Source of the DNA: Legionella rowbothamii
GTDB lineage: Bacteria > Pseudomonadota > Gammaproteobacteria > Legionellales > Legionellaceae
Direction: 5' to 3'
Length of the DNA: 64,000 nt
Assembly: GCF_900639985.1 (NCBI RefSeq)
Contig: NZ_CAAAIM010000001.1
Coordinates: 558,001-622,000, forward strand
The position numbers and the translations under genes were made by a program. The notes under the pieces were generated by a model. The model was not told where the DNA came from and made no database searches. It saw only the letters and a program-made list of their open reading frames with translations. This document shows, in pieces, positions 49,938-59,449 of the stretch (position 1 is the first letter of the stretch; each line of letters opens with the position of its first letter).

Positions 49938-52900
49938 ATGAAAGATCTCATGCTACAAGCCCAAGTCCTATTTCACGCGAAACGAATCCATAGAGAAACC
50001 CTTTCTAATATAAAATACCAGGAAACCCTGCAAAAGATCATTTCTGGGACCCATCCTCATATCGAGTGGTTGGAAAATGCCCTATACGAAGGTCAGCGCG
50101 TGGGCAGTGCACGCATTGATCGCGCACAACATGGACAAAGGCTTATTTTTACTTATCTTAGAAACGCCCAGGGCAAACGATGTTTATTTCTCTTAGGTGA
50201 AACTCATCATGACTATAACGAAGTCGCTCGGTGGCTAAAAACAACCGGGATTACCACGGTGGGTAGCATGCTGGTGAATGCCGAGATGGTGGATGAGCGT
50301 TTCCTAGACCTCCTTGATGAGCAGCCCCCTACAGAAACTCAAGAACGTCCGCATATTGCTTTTTTAGATGAATCCCAACAACAGGCCTTAAATCACACCG
50401 CAACCCCGCTCATGTTCTTAGGTCCTGCAGGTGCCGGAAAAACCTTGGTTTTAGAAACCTTTATGGCAAATCACCTCACTAGTGCTGAAGTAGATATCCA
50501 TCAAGCCAGTTCCAGCACCGCTTCCGACACCAGTTTGTTTGTTTCGCAATCCGAACTGTTACTTGAGTCTTTAAGAAAAGAATGCGATGTCCCTGAAGCC
50601 CACTTTAACACTTGGGAGCACATGCTGGCCGCTCATTTTAAAGGCCAGAGTAAAATAACCCACTCAGCATTTAAACAATGGCTCACCAAAAATTTCCCCG
50701 GGGATGATGCCGAGCAAGTGCATTTTGAATTGAGTTTGATTGTGGCTTACGGTGAGAGCGCCTATTTAGGCCTGGAGGGAGCACGACAAACCTACTACAG
50801 TGGGAATAAAGCCAAGCAACAGCAGTGCATCACTATTTTAAAGGCTTGGCAAAAGCATTTGCATGCCAATGCCAGTTATGACCCCATGACCAGTCTGCCT
50901 CCGCCTGCTGCGGTTAAAGTAAAAACCTATTGCGATGAAGGACAAAACTTTCCCCCGTCAGCCCTAGCTTATCTCATTGAACAAGCACAAGATAACCACT
51001 TCTACATTAGCTTTGACCCAGAGCAATCCCTAACCTCTCCCTTTACCTATGCCTTCGTCAAACAACGGCTTAATAGTAAAGGCTACTCCAAAATAGAACG
51101 CCTGCTAGAACAAACCTGGCGTAATCGACCAGAAGTGGTGGAGGTGATTAATTGCTTAATGGCACAAAAACACCATTGGGAAGGCAATCACCACAAACGC
51201 CCTTACCAGGCCATTCGCTCCGCGCAAGCCCCAGGAGGACAAGTCTCTTGGGTGACTAATGCCTCTTTGGATAAATTAAGAAATCATGCCCAACATGCCT
51301 CCACGGTAGTCATTGCCGAATTACCCGAAGAACCCAAGGCTCGCGAACGGGAACGCCAAGAGATTATTAAAAAAATGGGCACCCATCAAATTCTATCCGC
51401 CTCCGAGGCCATTGGCATGACGTTTAAAACCGTCATCTTGTGGAAGCCCGTCTCACTGAACCCCTGTGTACGCAAGCTGCTTGCTCAAGAACAGATTAAC
51501 GCCTTAACTCTGGAGCAATGGATTTCTCTTAATGCCATCCAAATCGCATTGGGTCGTGCGCAAGAGAATATTTTCATGTATGAGCCAGAAGAGCATTTTC
51601 GCACCAAAGGAGAATTATGCTTTGGTAATAACTTGCCTATTGATGGCGCCTTAAAAGTCGCGCCGGTCGATGATAAAAAAGCTCAGGATGACGCTTGGAA
51701 GAAGAAAATTGAGGAACATCTGGCTGAAGGGAATAAAGACTTAGCCATTGATTTGATGCGCAATCAGCTCCATCTTACAGAAGAACAAATTATACACAAG
51801 CTAGGTCCTGCTGCAGAGCCAAGTTCACTACCCCAAGAATCACGCCCCAAGGCAAATAAAAATCAGACTAAGCCTAAGAAAAGTGCACCAGTGCCGGTAG
51901 CAAAACCAAGTCAGCCTAAAGTAACAACAAAAACACCCAGTGCTGCGAAAAAAGGAGCTACTCCCTCCGCAGCAGCTACTGCAATAACTGTTCCTGTAGT
52001 ATCAGCCCCTTCAATAGACACCTTATCTCAACTCGAAATTATTGCCGTGGTGAAGGAACTGAATGCTGCTTTTGCAAAAGGAACTACTAATGACGCCAAA
52101 GCCAATTTAAAAACCAATTTGAAAAAATTACTTAGCCATCCTCAGGCTATACGTTATTTGTTTTATTCACCAAGTTTGGCCAATACTTGCTTAGCCATGA
52201 AATTTATGGGCGATGCGGAATACCAACCCATGATTCTTAGTTACTTAGGAAGCAATTGCTCATTAAATAATTTAATAGAATATCAAGATCCTGCTGTATG
52301 CGCGGAAATCCTTAATTTTATTTCACAAAGTGAAGAGGGAATTCGGTTTTTTAAAGAATCACTAAACCAAACCGTCCTGGTAGATAACGTATACGCCTCT
52401 TTTCTCTATTCATTGACTGCTTCGGATATTGGAATCGACCTCCTGTACGAATGGCTTCAAGCTTATCCTCCATTAATCAAAGGAATTAGTGGTCGAATGC
52501 TGTGTGTAGCACGCCCGGAAAATGGTGTAATTTATGCAAATGCCTCCCCTCTATACTGGCTTTGCTCGTCAGAGATAGGACAAAAAATCCTATACCTGCT
52601 ACTGAGAGAAAACCCTCAATTGGCTACAGAAATCAGCAGTAAAGCCTTGTGCTTACCGCGCACAGGAGCTAATACACCTCCTTTATATTGGCTTTCTTGC
52701 ACCACAGAGGGATGCGTTATTCTAGATATATTACAATCTAAAAATAAGGAATTAGCTAAAACGATTACCGAAGCAAACCTATCTTTAAAAGCAAATATAA
52801 GAGCCCCCGAGCACAAGCCACTAAATGAGTTTATTACCTCTCATACCGCATTTCATTCCACGGGACAAAGCGACGTGTCCCCAACCAATCTTTTTCAAGA

Positions 52901-55900
52901 TGCTGACATTGAAGAACTGCATGTACCTAAGCCCTGGACCTATGTCGCTGCACCTCAACAACAACAACAAATAAAGCCGTTCACATCAACTCCTGAACAA
53001 ACCAGTCCCAAACAGGGATCGTTAATTATAAAATCTAACCAAACAGTTCACTATTTTTGTGCGACAACATCCACTCTACCAATTACCCCTCTCCCTCCAT
53101 CTTTCTTACAAGCGAGCGGTTTTATTACTGTTACAAAATCCCCTCCCCACCCCAATCAACCTCCCAAGGTAACACTTTATTTCAAATATCCAGAAGGTAC
53201 CACTCGCGCTAAGCCACCTATTAGCTTACGCACCATACTCAATGATAAGCAGTATAAGCCCACGATGACCCAGCTCGTTGACTTGATGACTAAAATAACC
53301 GCCGAAATGGATTGGTTACCTCCGACAGTTGTTTTTTATCCTTCGCTGGATACTATTTTCATTACCAGCCCTGAAAAAATTGGTTCAGATAAACCCTTAG
53401 CATTTCAATTATGTCCTTCCGCTTTATTACTAACTGAAGAACTAGCTCCTGATCTGAAGCGCGATAAAATACACAGGCGAATGACTGCAAAACTCTTTTT
53501 GCACATAGCCACCCAAACACCAAATTTACATGAGCCCCTGCTCACTGAAAAAATAACTGAAGCACAAAAAAGATACCCAGCCTTTATTGCAGCATTTACA
53601 GAGTTATGGAAGTCAACCGACACCCAAGAAATAACTCAAGAGGGGCCTACTCTGTCCCTCCAGCAGCTGTCACCTACTGTTGGTGCATTTCATAAGATTC
53701 GTTTAGATAAACTCCAAACCTGGAATGCAACCGAGTTCTCAACCCTGCTTTCGGGAGTAGCCTGTAATCATTCGAGAACAATAAGCAGTGTATCTGCTGA
53801 TGCATTACTTAACTTATATAAAAACAGCAGCGCCAAAGAAAAGTTAGAGATGACCAAACACCTAGCCCAAAGCGTTGAATTATTAATACCAAGTGAACAG
53901 TCTAAATTGACAGATCCAGATTCAAAATCCAAAAGTATGCATTGGATAAATCGGATGAATTTAATAAGTGCTTTATTACAAGAGTTAGAGCATCAGGGAG
54001 ATTATGAAGCCCTGCATGAAACACAACAACGCCTATTGGAAGGAGGAATAGGAAAACACCTTGGCAGTAACTTGGCTGATCATAATGGAAAATTCGCGCT
54101 TAGTGTTTTGGTGCCGGTAGTTAAAGTTTCGGTTTGGATGGCGTTCCAATTTGCTACACTTAAAACACGCTTTATTTTTGATAGAAATGTTAAAAGAATG
54201 GCACAAATGTTATTCGATGTGGTGACGAAGGAAGAGGGACAGAGAGATGAAGTGCCGTCTATGAGTGCCCATGAAAGTCAACAATACATCCTGATGATGT
54301 TAATCATGTCCGATTTTGGCAGTTGGCTTAAACAAGATGCACTAACTTCAGAAGATATTGAGGCAAAACTGTTAACGCTCTGGAACACTATAGACCTTCA
54401 ACTTCTATTAGACTTTGGCCTGCCTTGTTACCGTGAATCACTATCTGATGAGACGACTAAACTCATTGAGAAAAAATTAGAACAACACATTAACCGCTTA
54501 ATTCAAAAATCCGCTCAAATTTCATTGAGTGACAGCGAACAACAACAGCTGCGTACCAGCCTTAGTTATCTTAAATCCTTTGCTTGGCGTGCACACGAGC
54601 AAGTAACTAATGCTTCTTTCCAATCACTCTATATCAGCTATTTTCTAGCTATTATTTTTACGAAGCCCCAGCAAACAGTATTTTATGAATCAAAACCCTT
54701 GTTACCGATAAAACCTCGTGTACACTCCATGCAACAACTCGTTGATGCAGCACAGACATCTATAAGTCAACCACAAGCAGTGTCTAAACGACAGCAACGA
54801 AAATTGGCACTTAGCCCTCACCACCTTATAGGATTTGATTCGTCCCATCAACACAAAGTTTCCAGCCACTTTCTTCCAAATGCATCCACTGCGGGTGCGC
54901 CTGTAGATATCACACAATTTATTTTTTCCTTACCAGAAAATAAACAGGTTCAATACCGTCACGATATAGAAAAAAATATTATTGATAAAACAATTTTACA
55001 AACCATAAAATCTGATGAATTAAAAAAATTAAATAAAGCATTCATCCCCACAACACTTACTACCGCGCAACGTATTTGCACGGTACAAAATAAAAATACA
55101 GGTACCCAAGGAATGATTGAAGTACACATAGCTGATGCTGGTGACTTCAATTCAGTACTCATTGGCCTAACTTCGAATAAAACATTGGATGGGGAAAAAT
55201 CTATCCCAGGAACTACGGCAACATCGATTAGCCTAGATATCGCGACCGGAAACATCCGCTTTTTCGATGCGAAAAATGATATGCACATGGAATATCCCTA
55301 TACCAAGCCAGCACATTCGGGTTCAAAGGTCTCCTTTGGGATCACAGGAACAAAAGTATATTGTATCGTCGATGGTACATTCTATCCGCCTATTCGTGGT
55401 TTTGAACTACCCGAAGGAGCTGACATTCATCCGTTAATTCGCATAGGCTGCCCAGGAGTTAAATTAATACCTCGAGTTATGGGAAGTTTATGGAACCTCG
55501 ACAGACATCCTGATCGTTCATTCAAGAATGCACCCTCCAATCCTGTCGCTTATAATCTCTATTTAGCTGAATTAAGAACAAAAGTATGTCCGCACTATCA
55601 CATTCATAAACATGCAACTGGTATTGATGGCTTTACTGAATTACTAAGCTCTCCTCAGCTGATTGCCAAGCAAGAGCCGGGTATCCTGTTAGATCTACTT
55701 ATGACTCTACTGGCCAGGCATGAATGTTTAGCCCAGAATTGTGCTGTGCCAGAGATACTACAAAAACTTATTAGCGATTTAAGCACTCAGCCTGTAGCAT
55801 TAGATGCTAAAGAGTCTCATGTGACAACATCTCCAGAACGACTGCTTGAACTCACTGAAGTACTCGGGCTTACCGAACTTGCATCAGCCATCAAGCAAAG

Positions 55901-56018
55901 ATTTAGAGAGAAACCTTCAGTGGCACCACTTTCTCTATTTGCGCCAGAGAGAAAGCCAACACATTCCGGTGACGAAATAAATAATGCACAAATATCGATA
56001 AAACAAACGCATAGGTAA
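49938..56018 (+). CDS. Giant multidomain protein: SF1 helicase-like NTPase, degenerate repeats, SPRY-like domain
   Basis: A 2026-residue protein not recognised as a named effector. Residues 140-560 carry superfamily-1 helicase motifs in order: LGPAGAGKT (161-169), SQSELLLESL as Ia, YCDEGQNF (331-338) as Walker B, ISFDPEQSL as motif III, TWRNRPEVVEVIN (393-405), ASEAIGMTFKTVIL near 490, and IQIALGRAQENIF near 540. Residues about 630-690 are a Lys/Pro/Ala/Ser linker. Residues 823-951 hold three degenerate repeats (LYWLCSSEIGQKIL / LYWLSCTTEGCVIL type). About 1090-1200 is weakly kinase-like. About 1705-1850 resembles a SPRY domain (SVLIGLTSNK, ISLDIATGNIRFF, VSFGITGTKVYCIVDG). A Dot/Icm effector role is inferred from the architecture and not from a clear C-terminal signal. 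Confidence 0.85.
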   Translation: MKDLMLQAQVLFHAKRIHRETLSNIKYQETLQKIISGTHPHIEWLENALYEGQRVGSARIDRAQHGQRLIFTYLRNAQGKRCLFLLGETHHDYNEVARWLKTTGITTVGSMLVNAEMVDERFLDLLDEQPPTETQERPHIAFLDESQQQALNHTATPLMFLGPAGAGKTLVLETFMANHLTSAEVDIHQASSSTASDTSLFVSQSELLLESLRKECDVPEAHFNTWEHMLAAHFKGQSKITHSAFKQWLTKNFPGDDAEQVHFELSLIVAYGESAYLGLEGARQTYYSGNKAKQQQCITILKAWQKHLHANASYDPMTSLPPPAAVKVKTYCDEGQNFPPSALAYLIEQAQDNHFYISFDPEQSLTSPFTYAFVKQRLNSKGYSKIERLLEQTWRNRPEVVEVINCLMAQKHHWEGNHHKRPYQAIRSAQAPGGQVSWVTNASLDKLRNHAQHASTVVIAELPEEPKARERERQEIIKKMGTHQILSASEAIGMTFKTVILWKPVSLNPCVRKLLAQEQINALTLEQWISLNAIQIALGRAQENIFMYEPEEHFRTKGELCFGNNLPIDGALKVAPVDDKKAQDDAWKKKIEEHLAEGNKDLAIDLMRNQLHLTEEQIIHKLGPAAEPSSLPQESRPKANKNQTKPKKSAPVPVAKPSQPKVTTKTPSAAKKGATPSAAATAITVPVVSAPSIDTLSQLEIIAVVKELNAAFAKGTTNDAKANLKTNLKKLLSHPQAIRYLFYSPSLANTCLAMKFMGDAEYQPMILSYLGSNCSLNNLIEYQDPAVCAEILNFISQSEEGIRFFKESLNQTVLVDNVYASFLYSLTASDIGIDLLYEWLQAYPPLIKGISGRMLCVARPENGVIYANASPLYWLCSSEIGQKILYLLLRENPQLATEISSKALCLPRTGANTPPLYWLSCTTEGCVILDILQSKNKELAKTITEANLSLKANIRAPEHKPLNEFITSHTAFHSTGQSDVSPTNLFQDADIEELHVPKPWTYVAAPQQQQQIKPFTSTPEQTSPKQGSLIIKSNQTVHYFCATTSTLPITPLPPSFLQASGFITVTKSPPHPNQPPKVTLYFKYPEGTTRAKPPISLRTILNDKQYKPTMTQLVDLMTKITAEMDWLPPTVVFYPSLDTIFITSPEKIGSDKPLAFQLCPSALLLTEELAPDLKRDKIHRRMTAKLFLHIATQTPNLHEPLLTEKITEAQKRYPAFIAAFTELWKSTDTQEITQEGPTLSLQQLSPTVGAFHKIRLDKLQTWNATEFSTLLSGVACNHSRTISSVSADALLNLYKNSSAKEKLEMTKHLAQSVELLIPSEQSKLTDPDSKSKSMHWINRMNLISALLQELEHQGDYEALHETQQRLLEGGIGKHLGSNLADHNGKFALSVLVPVVKVSVWMAFQFATLKTRFIFDRNVKRMAQMLFDVVTKEEGQRDEVPSMSAHESQQYILMMLIMSDFGSWLKQDALTSEDIEAKLLTLWNTIDLQLLLDFGLPCYRESLSDETTKLIEKKLEQHINRLIQKSAQISLSDSEQQQLRTSLSYLKSFAWRAHEQVTNASFQSLYISYFLAIIFTKPQQTVFYESKPLLPIKPRVHSMQQLVDAAQTSISQPQAVSKRQQRKLALSPHHLIGFDSSHQHKVSSHFLPNASTAGAPVDITQFIFSLPENKQVQYRHDIEKNIIDKTILQTIKSDELKKLNKAFIPTTLTTAQRICTVQNKNTGTQGMIEVHIADAGDFNSVLIGLTSNKTLDGEKSIPGTTATSISLDIATGNIRFFDAKNDMHMEYPYTKPAHSGSKVSFGITGTKVYCIVDGTFYPPIRGFELPEGADIHPLIRIGCPGVKLIPRVMGSLWNLDRHPDRSFKNAPSNPVAYNLYLAELRTKVCPHYHIHKHATGIDGFTELLSSPQLIAKQEPGILLDLLMTLLARHECLAQNCAVPEILQKLISDLSTQPVALDAKESHVTTSPERLLELTEVLGLTELASAIKQRFREKPSVAPLSLFAPERKPTHSGDEINNAQISIKQTHR

Positions 56019-56063
56019 GCCTATAGGACTGTGCTGACAAAATATGCGAATCCTCAATGCAAC

Positions 56064-56627
56064 CTAGAGTAAGGCCGCCACTGGCGCATAACTTCTGCGA
56101 TGAATCAGGCAAGGCCCTAATCGGACTAAAGCCTCTCTATGAGCAACGGTAGGATATCCCTTATGGACAGCAAATCCATACCCAGGATAAATGACATCAA
56201 GTGCTTCCATTTCCTCATCACGCAATACTTTTGCAAGTATGGAGGCAGCACTGATTTCAGGAATCAACCCATCCCCTTGAATAATCGCCTGACACGGTAC
56301 ACTTAATTTTGGAGCATGAGCTCCATCAACCAGTACTTCTTCCGGTTTAATAGGCAAAGCTTCTACTGCTCGCTGCATTGCTAGTAACGTAGCTTGATGA
56401 ATATTCAAGGCATCAATTTCGTCAACCTCGGCTCGCCCATAAGCAAATGCCAAAGCCTGTTCCTGGATTTGCAATGACAATAACTTACGCTTCTTAGCAC
56501 TTAATTTTTTAGAGTCAGCAAGCCCTTCTATAGGTTCTTTTAAAATAACAGCCGCAGTCACTACTGCCCCAGCTAAAGGCCCCCGCCCTACTTCATCAAC
56601 GCCGGCGAGCAATCTCATCTTATTCAT
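56064..56627 (-). CDS. rnhB: Ribonuclease HII
   Basis: About 188 residues with the catalytic [19 protein letters not shown], the [12 protein letters not shown] segment and the paired Asp in LVDGAH. It removes single ribonucleotides from DNA and RNA from hybrids. The frame is open upstream to 56720, but ATG 56627, with GGA 6 bases before it, or ATG 56618 gives a family-like start. It is convergent with the giant-protein gene; the stops are 45 bases apart. Confidence 0.95.
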   Translation of the reverse strand: MNKMRLLAGVDEVGRGPLAGAVVTAAVILKEPIEGLADSKKLSAKKRKLLSLQIQEQALAFAYGRAEVDEIDALNIHQATLLAMQRAVEALPIKPEEVLVDGAHAPKLSVPCQAIIQGDGLIPEISAASILAKVLRDEEMEALDVIYPGYGFAVHKGYPTVAHREALVRLGPCLIHRRSYAPVAALL

Positions 56628-56768
56628 TATCATTCCAGATGCCTTAAAAATTGTCCTAATGATACCTAGACATACGCCGTTTGCAACTGTTCTTTTTATG
56701 ATTAAAAATTGATTTATCATTCAGGAAATGCGATCATCACGCACAAATAATTAGCAAATGAGCATTGT

Positions 56769-57731
56769 ATGAGTAAAATTCGCTGCGCCGTGATTGGTGT
56801 TGGTTATCTGGGTCGTTTTCACGCACAAAAATATCAACTACTTCCTGATGCCGAATTAGTTGCTGTATGCGACTTACACGAAGACGCAGCAAAAAGAGTA
56901 GGTATGGAGCTAAACGTTCCAGCTTATACTGATTATCGTGACTTATTTGATAAAGTTGATGCAGTAAGTATTGCAGCCACAACAAGCATGCATTATGAGC
57001 TTGCTAAAGCCTTTTTAGAACAAGGCATCCATGTTTTACTAGAAAAGCCTATGACGGAAACCACAGCTCAAGCAGAAGAGTTAATTCAATTAGCGAAAAA
57101 GCATAAAGCAAAGCTACAGATAGGACATCTTGAACGTTTTAATTCAGCACGCATGGCCCTGGACACCTACTTAGAAAAGCCTCTGTTCATTGAGGCTGAA
57201 CGACTAGCCCCATTCACACCTCGTGGTGCTGACGTGAATGTGATATTGGATGTGATGATCCATGACATAGATTTGATCCTAAACATGGTAAAAAGTCCTA
57301 TCGTCTCCATCCTAGCTCAAGGAACACCAATACTGACTAAAGCCATTGATATCGCTCATGTACGCCTTACATTTGCAAATCACTGCGTGGCCAATCTGAC
57401 AGCAAGCCGAGTCAGCTTCAATTCGTCTAGAAAAACGCGAATATTTCAGGAGGATTGTTTCTTATCTATTGATTATCAAAGCAAATGCCTTTCTGTATTT
57501 AAAAAAGGGACAGGCGAGATGTTCCCTGGAATCCCAGATATTGTCCATGAGCAAAAAGAACTTGAAAATGGCGATGCCTTACTTGAAGAAATAAAAGCAT
57601 TCTTAAAGTGCATTAACGAAGACAGTACCCCACTTGTTACGGGTGAAGATGGACTTGCAGCCCTTCTTACTGCGGAGCAAGTTACTGCATTGATTCACAA
57701 TAATCTTATGGAGCGTCATGCACAAAGCTAA
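56769..57731 (+). CDS. Gfo/Idh/MocA-family oxidoreductase, possible GnnA
   Basis: A 320-residue NAD-dependent enzyme with the Rossmann motif GVGYLGRFH near the N-terminus, the LLEKPMTET motif carrying the catalytic Lys, and the conserved MIHDIDL segment. Its 3' end overlaps lpxB by 14 bases, so it is probably in lipid A synthesis. In bacteria whose lipid A has 2,3-diamino-glucose, including Legionella, GnnA of this family oxidises UDP-GlcNAc at C3 before transamination by GnnB. The assignment is inferred from fold and gene pairing; gnnB is not in the window. Confidence 0.75.
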   Translation: MSKIRCAVIGVGYLGRFHAQKYQLLPDAELVAVCDLHEDAAKRVGMELNVPAYTDYRDLFDKVDAVSIAATTSMHYELAKAFLEQGIHVLLEKPMTETTAQAEELIQLAKKHKAKLQIGHLERFNSARMALDTYLEKPLFIEAERLAPFTPRGADVNVILDVMIHDIDLILNMVKSPIVSILAQGTPILTKAIDIAHVRLTFANHCVANLTASRVSFNSSRKTRIFQEDCFLSIDYQSKCLSVFKKGTGEMFPGIPDIVHEQKELENGDALLEEIKAFLKCINEDSTPLVTGEDGLAALLTAEQVTALIHNNLMERHAQS

Positions 57732-58878
57732 GCGGGTCGTTATTATTGCAGGCGAAGAGTCTGGTGATGTTCATGCCTCTGCACTGGTTAAGCAACTAAA
57801 AGCAAACTATCCCAATATAGAAATAAGCGGTATTGGTGGTAAGCACATGCAAGATGCGGGGGTCGAGTTAATTTCGGATTTGGCTCGTTATGGAGTGACC
57901 GGAATCACGGAAGTAATTCGCCATCTCAAAGTCATTCGTAAAGCATTTCAGGCAATTAAAAAGCATTTACAGCAACAAAAACCTGATTTGCTTATTTTAG
58001 TGGATTACCCTGGTTTTAACTTACGACTTGCGAAATATGCGAAACGTAAATTAGGAATTAAAATCCTCTATTACATCAGCCCGCAAATTTGGGCTTGGAA
58101 AGCGAAGCGTATTCATCTGATTAAAGAATGCGTGGACCACATGGCAGTTATCTTACCCTTTGAGAAAGCAATTTATGAACATGCTCAAGTTCCAGTAAGT
58201 TTTGTTGGCCATCCATTAGTTGAGAAAATTAAGGCCGTTGGTGAGCGTGATTCACAACGAGTGGCATTAAATATTCCTGTAGGTGCTAAAATTTTTGGTT
58301 TACTTCCTGGAAGCCGCCATAATGAAATTGAACGCCACATGCCCATACTTCGGGATACTGCGGAACGATTACACCAAAAATATCCTGACTGGCAATTTGT
58401 CATCCCTATCGCAGAAACTATTGACTCAGAAAAAATTACTAACTATTTTGCTCAAAGTAATTTACCTGTAACCTTTGTGAAGGGACAGGCATTAAGTTGT
58501 ATGGCAGCTGCGGATTTTGTCATCGTCGCCTCAGGAACAGCCTCTTTAGAATGCGCCTTATTAAAAAAACCAATGTGTATTATTTATAAATCATCATTTA
58601 TTACGTACGTATTGGCAGCCAAACTCGTTAAAGTTAAATTTCTAGGTCTATGCAATCTTCTATCAAATAAAATGATCGTTCCGGAATTTCTACAATATGA
58701 TTGTAATGTTGACGAGTTGACACACTATGTGACTCAATTTTTTAATGATCATGCACGTCAAGCAAGAATGCTGGACCAATTAGGAAAACTTAGGAACTCA
58801 TTGTCATCAGAAGAATCTGATTGCTCGCTATTCAACCTAGTAGAGAGCGAATTGCTCGAAAAAAATGCATGCTTTTAG
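57718..58878 (+). CDS. lpxB: Lipid-A-disaccharide synthase
   Basis: A 386-residue GT19 glycosyltransferase with the AGEESGDVHA start, the YYISPQIWAWKAKR segment, LPGSRHNEIERHMP, and ASGTASLECALL near the UDP-binding site. It joins UDP-2,3-diacylglucosamine (or its diamino analogue) and lipid X to make the tetraacyl disaccharide. Coupled to the upstream oxidoreductase gene. lpxA, lpxD and fabZ are not adjacent. Confidence 0.96.
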   Translation: MHKAKRVVIIAGEESGDVHASALVKQLKANYPNIEISGIGGKHMQDAGVELISDLARYGVTGITEVIRHLKVIRKAFQAIKKHLQQQKPDLLILVDYPGFNLRLAKYAKRKLGIKILYYISPQIWAWKAKRIHLIKECVDHMAVILPFEKAIYEHAQVPVSFVGHPLVEKIKAVGERDSQRVALNIPVGAKIFGLLPGSRHNEIERHMPILRDTAERLHQKYPDWQFVIPIAETIDSEKITNYFAQSNLPVTFVKGQALSCMAAADFVIVASGTASLECALLKKPMCIIYKSSFITYVLAAKLVKVKFLGLCNLLSNKMIVPEFLQYDCNVDELTHYVTQFFNDHARQARMLDQLGKLRNSLSSEESDCSLFNLVESELLEKNACF

Positions 58879-58987
58879 CTTGAAAATATAGAATATCAAT
58901 TATCCTTCATGTACAATCGATGTTGCTTTCATTGCATATGTAAGCAATTGGACTGTTGTTGATTTAATTAATAATAAGGAAGTTAAG

Positions 58988-59287
58988 ATGAATGTCATTG
59001 AAACACCTGAAGCTACCCAGTCAATTATCAAGCAAGACCAAGGTCTCCAGGATTTGGTTTATAATCTGGTTACTCGTTTTCTTTCAGAAAATAAAAACAA
59101 AAGTATTGACGACCTTTATGACATGATTTTGTCTGAAGTTGAACCTCCATTATTACAAGCAGTAATGGAAAAGCGACGCGGTAATCAGCTACAAGCAGCA
59201 AAAATGCTGGGTATTAGCCGCGGTACAATTAGAAAGAAATTACAAAGATATTTCGGAACAAAGTACTTCCGATTAACTGATGAATAA
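58988..59287 (+). CDS. fis: Fis-family DNA-binding protein
   Basis: A 99-residue protein whose C-terminal half has the Fis helix-turn-helix: RGNQLQAAKMLGISRGTIRKKLQRYF, with positions for DNA contact conserved. The N-terminal half forms the dimer core. Fis bends DNA and regulates many genes; Legionella encodes more than one Fis-like protein and I cannot say which this is. A GGAAG site precedes the ATG and a strong terminator follows. TTGCTT/AAGCAA arms lie upstream (58923-58947). Confidence 0.9.
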   Translation: MNVIETPEATQSIIKQDQGLQDLVYNLVTRFLSENKNKSIDDLYDMILSEVEPPLLQAVMEKRRGNQLQAAKMLGISRGTIRKKLQRYFGTKYFRLTDE

Positions 59288-59345
59288 TAAGTTAATGTCT
59301 TACTCTGTTTTCACTTCATTAGTAGGAAGAAAAACAGCATCTAAT

Positions 59346-59370
59346 GAAAGGCCCGATAATCGGGCCTTTC
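59346..59370 (+). terminator. Rho-independent terminator of fis
   Basis: GAAAGGCCCGA (59346-59356) and TCGGGCCTTTC (59360-59370) form a perfect 11-bp stem with a 3-base loop, followed by TTATATTT. Confidence 0.9.
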
Positions 59371-59393
59371 TTATATTTAAGATGAACTATTTG

Positions 59394-59421
59394 TTGACTA
59401 CTTAATATGATTGTATAAAAT
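59394..59421 (+). promoter_or_regulatory. Likely promoter of the coiled-coil membrane protein gene
   Basis: TTGACT (59394-59399) is followed by TAAAAT at 59416-59421 (16-base spacing), within a TATAAAAT stretch. The gene starts at 59450 after AGGAG. It is the only candidate promoter between the fis terminator and this gene. Confidence 0.6.
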
Positions 59422-59449
59422 ACATCCTGAGAATATTAGGAGTACTGCT

